A DNA stretch of 64,000 bases, taken from positions 584,001 to 648,000 of the forward strand of contig NZ_LT985980.1 in assembly GCF_900291985.1 (NCBI RefSeq). Direction: 5' to 3'. A model generated the notes under the pieces. That model saw only the letters and a program-made list of their open reading frames with translations. It had not been told where the DNA came from and ran no database searches. A program made the position numbers and the translations under genes. Source of the DNA: Lysinibacillus timonensis (GTDB lineage Bacteria; Bacillota; Bacilli; Bacillales_A; Planococcaceae). Positions 62,205 through 64,000 of this stretch are shown piece after piece (position 1 is the stretch's first letter; every line of letters starts with the position of its first letter).

Positions 62205-62256
62205 AATTCACCCTAAATTAATGCCATTGACTCAGCATCTATTTAGGGTGATTTTA
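62205..62256. terminator. Bidirectional terminator, hmp and MBL gene
   Basis: TCACCCTAAAT (62208-62218) and ATTTAGGGTGA (62241-62251) are perfect arms; TTTTATTT follows on the plus strand, ATTTTTAG on the minus strand. Confidence 0.85.
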
Positions 62257-62291
62257 TTTATTTATTCAATATACAAGTACAAAAATACCAA

Positions 62292-63236
62292 CTATACTCG
62301 AGAATATATCATAATATCTTCTTGTTGTTTTTTATAGACCAGTCCTTCATTTTCCAAAAGATCTAAATAGCCAATTGTTTTAGATAATGTAAGACCTAAT
62401 TCTGTCTGATAAATCGAAGCATAGAGTTGTTTCATCACTTCGAACACTGATTTCGGTTTATTTAATAAACTATACACTTGTTTAGAACGCATTTGATCTC
62501 GTTCTAGCCGTTTTGTAATGAGTTCAGTGACATTGGTCACTTCGTTTCCATGTCCCGTAAAGACTCTATTAACCTGTAAAGAGCTTAATAACCGCAACGA
62601 ATTTTGATATTGGATCATTGACTTCGGTCTATTATTTGATAAATCAACAGGAGGTTCAACTAATGGATTGGATGCTACTTGTTCTAATAACAGATCACCA
62701 CCAATAACTGTATTAGAATGTACATCAAGAAATACTAAATGACTCTGTGCATGACCTGGTGTGTAAAAGGTTTTTAATCCTGGATGACCAGGTACCTCAT
62801 CACCATCATCCAGGAATCCTGTTAAAGGGATTGTCCCCATATACTCTAGATCGTTCATACGGTTATATATAATTTTTTCGATATACGATTTAGGGACTGC
62901 CTGCTTCATTAATTCTTGTTTATAAAACTCGTCTATATAAATTAAAAAATCTTTAGATTTTCTAATCCAATAATCCGTATATTGATGCCCCAATATTGTT
63001 GAATTTGGAAAGGCATCTATCCACCCAGAGTGGTCAGGATGATGATGTGTAAGTACTATTTGCTCTATATCCTCTAATTGATATCCAGCTTCACTTATCC
63101 CCTTTTTGACAGCCTTATATGCCTCATCTGTTTTAGGACCAACATCAAATAGTGTTAATGCATCCCCTTTGACTAAAAAAGCATTTACGTCCCCTATTGA
63201 ATATGGCGTAGGTATGGTTATTTTATGTATATTCAA
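62292..63236 (-). CDS. MBL-fold metallohydrolase (YqjP-like)
   Basis: The 314-residue metallo-beta-lactamase fold enzyme has the metal motif LTHHHPDHSGW, further His in YTPGHAQSHLVF, Asp in IGGDLLL, and a last His in FTGHGNEVT. The C-terminal ~70 residues form a helical extension with a winged-helix look (VFEVMKQLYASIYQTELGLT). It matches YqjP of B. subtilis in family and by lying next to proI. It starts with TTG behind GGGGG. The substrate is unknown. Confidence 0.88.
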   Translation of the reverse strand: MNIHKITIPTPYSIGDVNAFLVKGDALTLFDVGPKTDEAYKAVKKGISEAGYQLEDIEQIVLTHHHPDHSGWIDAFPNSTILGHQYTDYWIRKSKDFLIYIDEFYKQELMKQAVPKSYIEKIIYNRMNDLEYMGTIPLTGFLDDGDEVPGHPGLKTFYTPGHAQSHLVFLDVHSNTVIGGDLLLEQVASNPLVEPPVDLSNNRPKSMIQYQNSLRLLSSLQVNRVFTGHGNEVTNVTELITKRLERDQMRSKQVYSLLNKPKSVFEVMKQLYASIYQTELGLTLSKTIGYLDLLENEGLVYKKQQEDIMIYSRV

Positions 63237-63385
63237 TCTTATAGCCCCCTATTACGGAAAACAATTATTTCAGTAAAATAACTAATATTTTCATCCATTT
63301 TACTTCTTTTTGCTAAATTCGTCCATGTTCAGTGTTGACTTATTTTCTCATAGTGCCTATAATTTTCATAATATTTAATATTTAA

Positions 63386-63620
63386 TACAATGACGAAGCC
63401 AAGTAAATGAATGGATGGTTTAAGAGAGTGCTATATTTTGGTGTAATTAGCATAACCCTCTCTATTCATTGAACCTACTTCTGAGTAGTCATGACAACAT
63501 GACCGTAACCTTTGCGATAAAAGGAATGAAGTTGTGCCAATTATTTGGCGAACTAAGGTGGTACCGCGGAAACAAGCATGCGTTTTTCGTCCTTATTAGG
63601 ATGAAAAACGCATTTTTTTA
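63386..63620 (+). promoter_or_regulatory. Proline T-box riboswitch ahead of proI
   Basis: The T-box core AGGTGGTACCGCGG lies at 63554-63567. Stem I pairs GAAG-loop-ATGAAT with ATTCAT-loop-CTTC. The left loop CCAAGTAA contains AGTA, and the right loop TGAACCTA contains specifier CCT (proline). The terminator is ATGCGTTTTTCGTCC with GGATGAAAAACGCAT (63576-63613) then TTTTTTT. The architecture matches the proBA leader. Confidence 0.94.
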
Positions 63621-63653
63621 TACTTTTTATTTGGAATTAATGGAGGGGTTACT

Positions 63654-64000
63654 ATGCAAAAAGTCATGTTTGTTGGGGCAGGTTCCATGGCTGAAGCGTT
63701 AATACAAGGATGGATTGAACGCGAAGTTGTGGATGCCAGACATATATACGTATCGAATCGGTCAAATTTTGAAAGACTTGATTATTTAAGCTTGAAATAC
63801 GGCGTTAATATTTTACAAAAAAGAGAAAGTTTATTTGATGCTGATTTAATTGTATTAGCAGTTAAGCCAAAAGATAGTAAAGCTGCAATGGAATCGATTA
63901 AAGCTTACATTCCACAACATACGCCAATTTTAACCGTTATGGCGGGAATATCGATGGATTCTATTGTTCAATATTTAGGCGAACGCCCTATTGCCCGTGT
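63654..64000 (+). CDS. proI: Pyrroline-5-carboxylate reductase (partial, right edge)
   Basis: This is the last enzyme of proline synthesis. The 115 codons in view begin with the Rossmann segment MQKVMFVGAGSMAEALIQGW and include IVLAVKPKDSKAAM and TVMAGISMDSIVQYLG, the ProC-family core. The C-terminus lies beyond the window. GGAGGGG precedes the ATG. It is under its own proline T-box. The neighbour MBL gene (yqjP-like), divergently transcribed, supports the name proI (yqjO) rather than a second proC-type gene. Confidence 0.93.
   Translation, partial: MQKVMFVGAGSMAEALIQGWIEREVVDARHIYVSNRSNFERLDYLSLKYGVNILQKRESLFDADLIVLAVKPKDSKAAMESIKAYIPQHTPILTVMAGISMDSIVQYLGERPIAR

Overview
The window is chromosomal DNA from a low-GC, endospore-forming Firmicute of the order Bacillales, most likely Bacillaceae or Planococcaceae/Caryophanaceae (Lysinibacillus/Ureibacillus-like; this genus guess is inference). 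The reasons are a complete gerA-type germination operon, a YjcZ-family sporulation microprotein, a Spo0E-like phosphatase, DUF4183 proteins, proline T-box leaders, strong GGAGG ribosome sites with many TTG/GTG starts, and B. subtilis-like neighbour pairs (alaR-alaT, yqhH-yqhG, proI-yqjP-yqjQ). It reads as ordinary chromosome with scattered accessory pieces. No prophage, plasmid, CRISPR or restriction system is visible.

Layout. 0-2.5 kb: a small membrane protein, 3-methyladenine glycosylase, a methyltransferase and a peptidoglycan amidase, all on the minus strand. 2.7-6.8 kb: gerA-gerB-gerC germinant receptor operon, with a 52-residue two-helix ORF after gerC that looks like a receptor D subunit. 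7-10.7 kb: B12-binding radical SAM enzyme and alaR-alaT. 10.8-11.75 kb: a strictly 52-bp tandem array of 18 register points, placed before a Gate-domain membrane protein and an amidohydrolase. 14.4-16.1 kb: small membrane peptides and an inverted-repeat element holding four terminator-like hairpins. 16.3-18.1 kb: an unknown protein, a TRM11-like methyltransferase and a small helical protein. 18.4-20.3 kb: an intact group II intron inserted directly behind the purU terminator.

21.4-27.6 kb is a nucleotide-sugar and glycosyltransferase cluster with a divergent pair of DUF4183 proteins, probably for a surface or spore-surface glycan. 27.9-33.5 kb holds an alpha carbonic anhydrase, yqhG-yqhH, a long coiled-coil protein with a 14-residue period and a YczE-like membrane protein. 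33.7-35.3 kb is a microprotein patch: a 77-residue protein, two tandem paralogues of 40 and 45 residues, and a Spo0E-like protein. Then come an MFS exporter, a PrpE-like phosphatase, and a four-gene module in which tatA-tatC lie next to their probable cargo, a two-subunit GMC dehydrogenase.

41.5-47 kb: ilvE, rhomboid protease, acetyltransferase, a stand-alone biotinyl carrier, a HEAT-repeat protein and a VOC protein. 47.2-49.8 kb: proline T-box, proB and proA. 50-56.3 kb: an FMN reductase/luciferase-like pair, then a secreted FecR-domain protein and an SLH-NHL surface protein. 56.7-59.3 kb: argG-argH. 59.5-64 kb: SDR, nsrR, hmp, MBL hydrolase, and a second proline T-box before proI, which runs off the window. 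The two T-boxes place all three steps from glutamate to proline under uncharged tRNA-Pro.

The most unusual items are the 52-bp phased array, the hairpin-array element, the paired MWV-type microproteins, the DUF4183/glycan neighbourhood, and the secreted FecR plus SLH-NHL pair. Start codons were chosen by ribosome site where possible. All family assignments come from reading motifs, not from searches.
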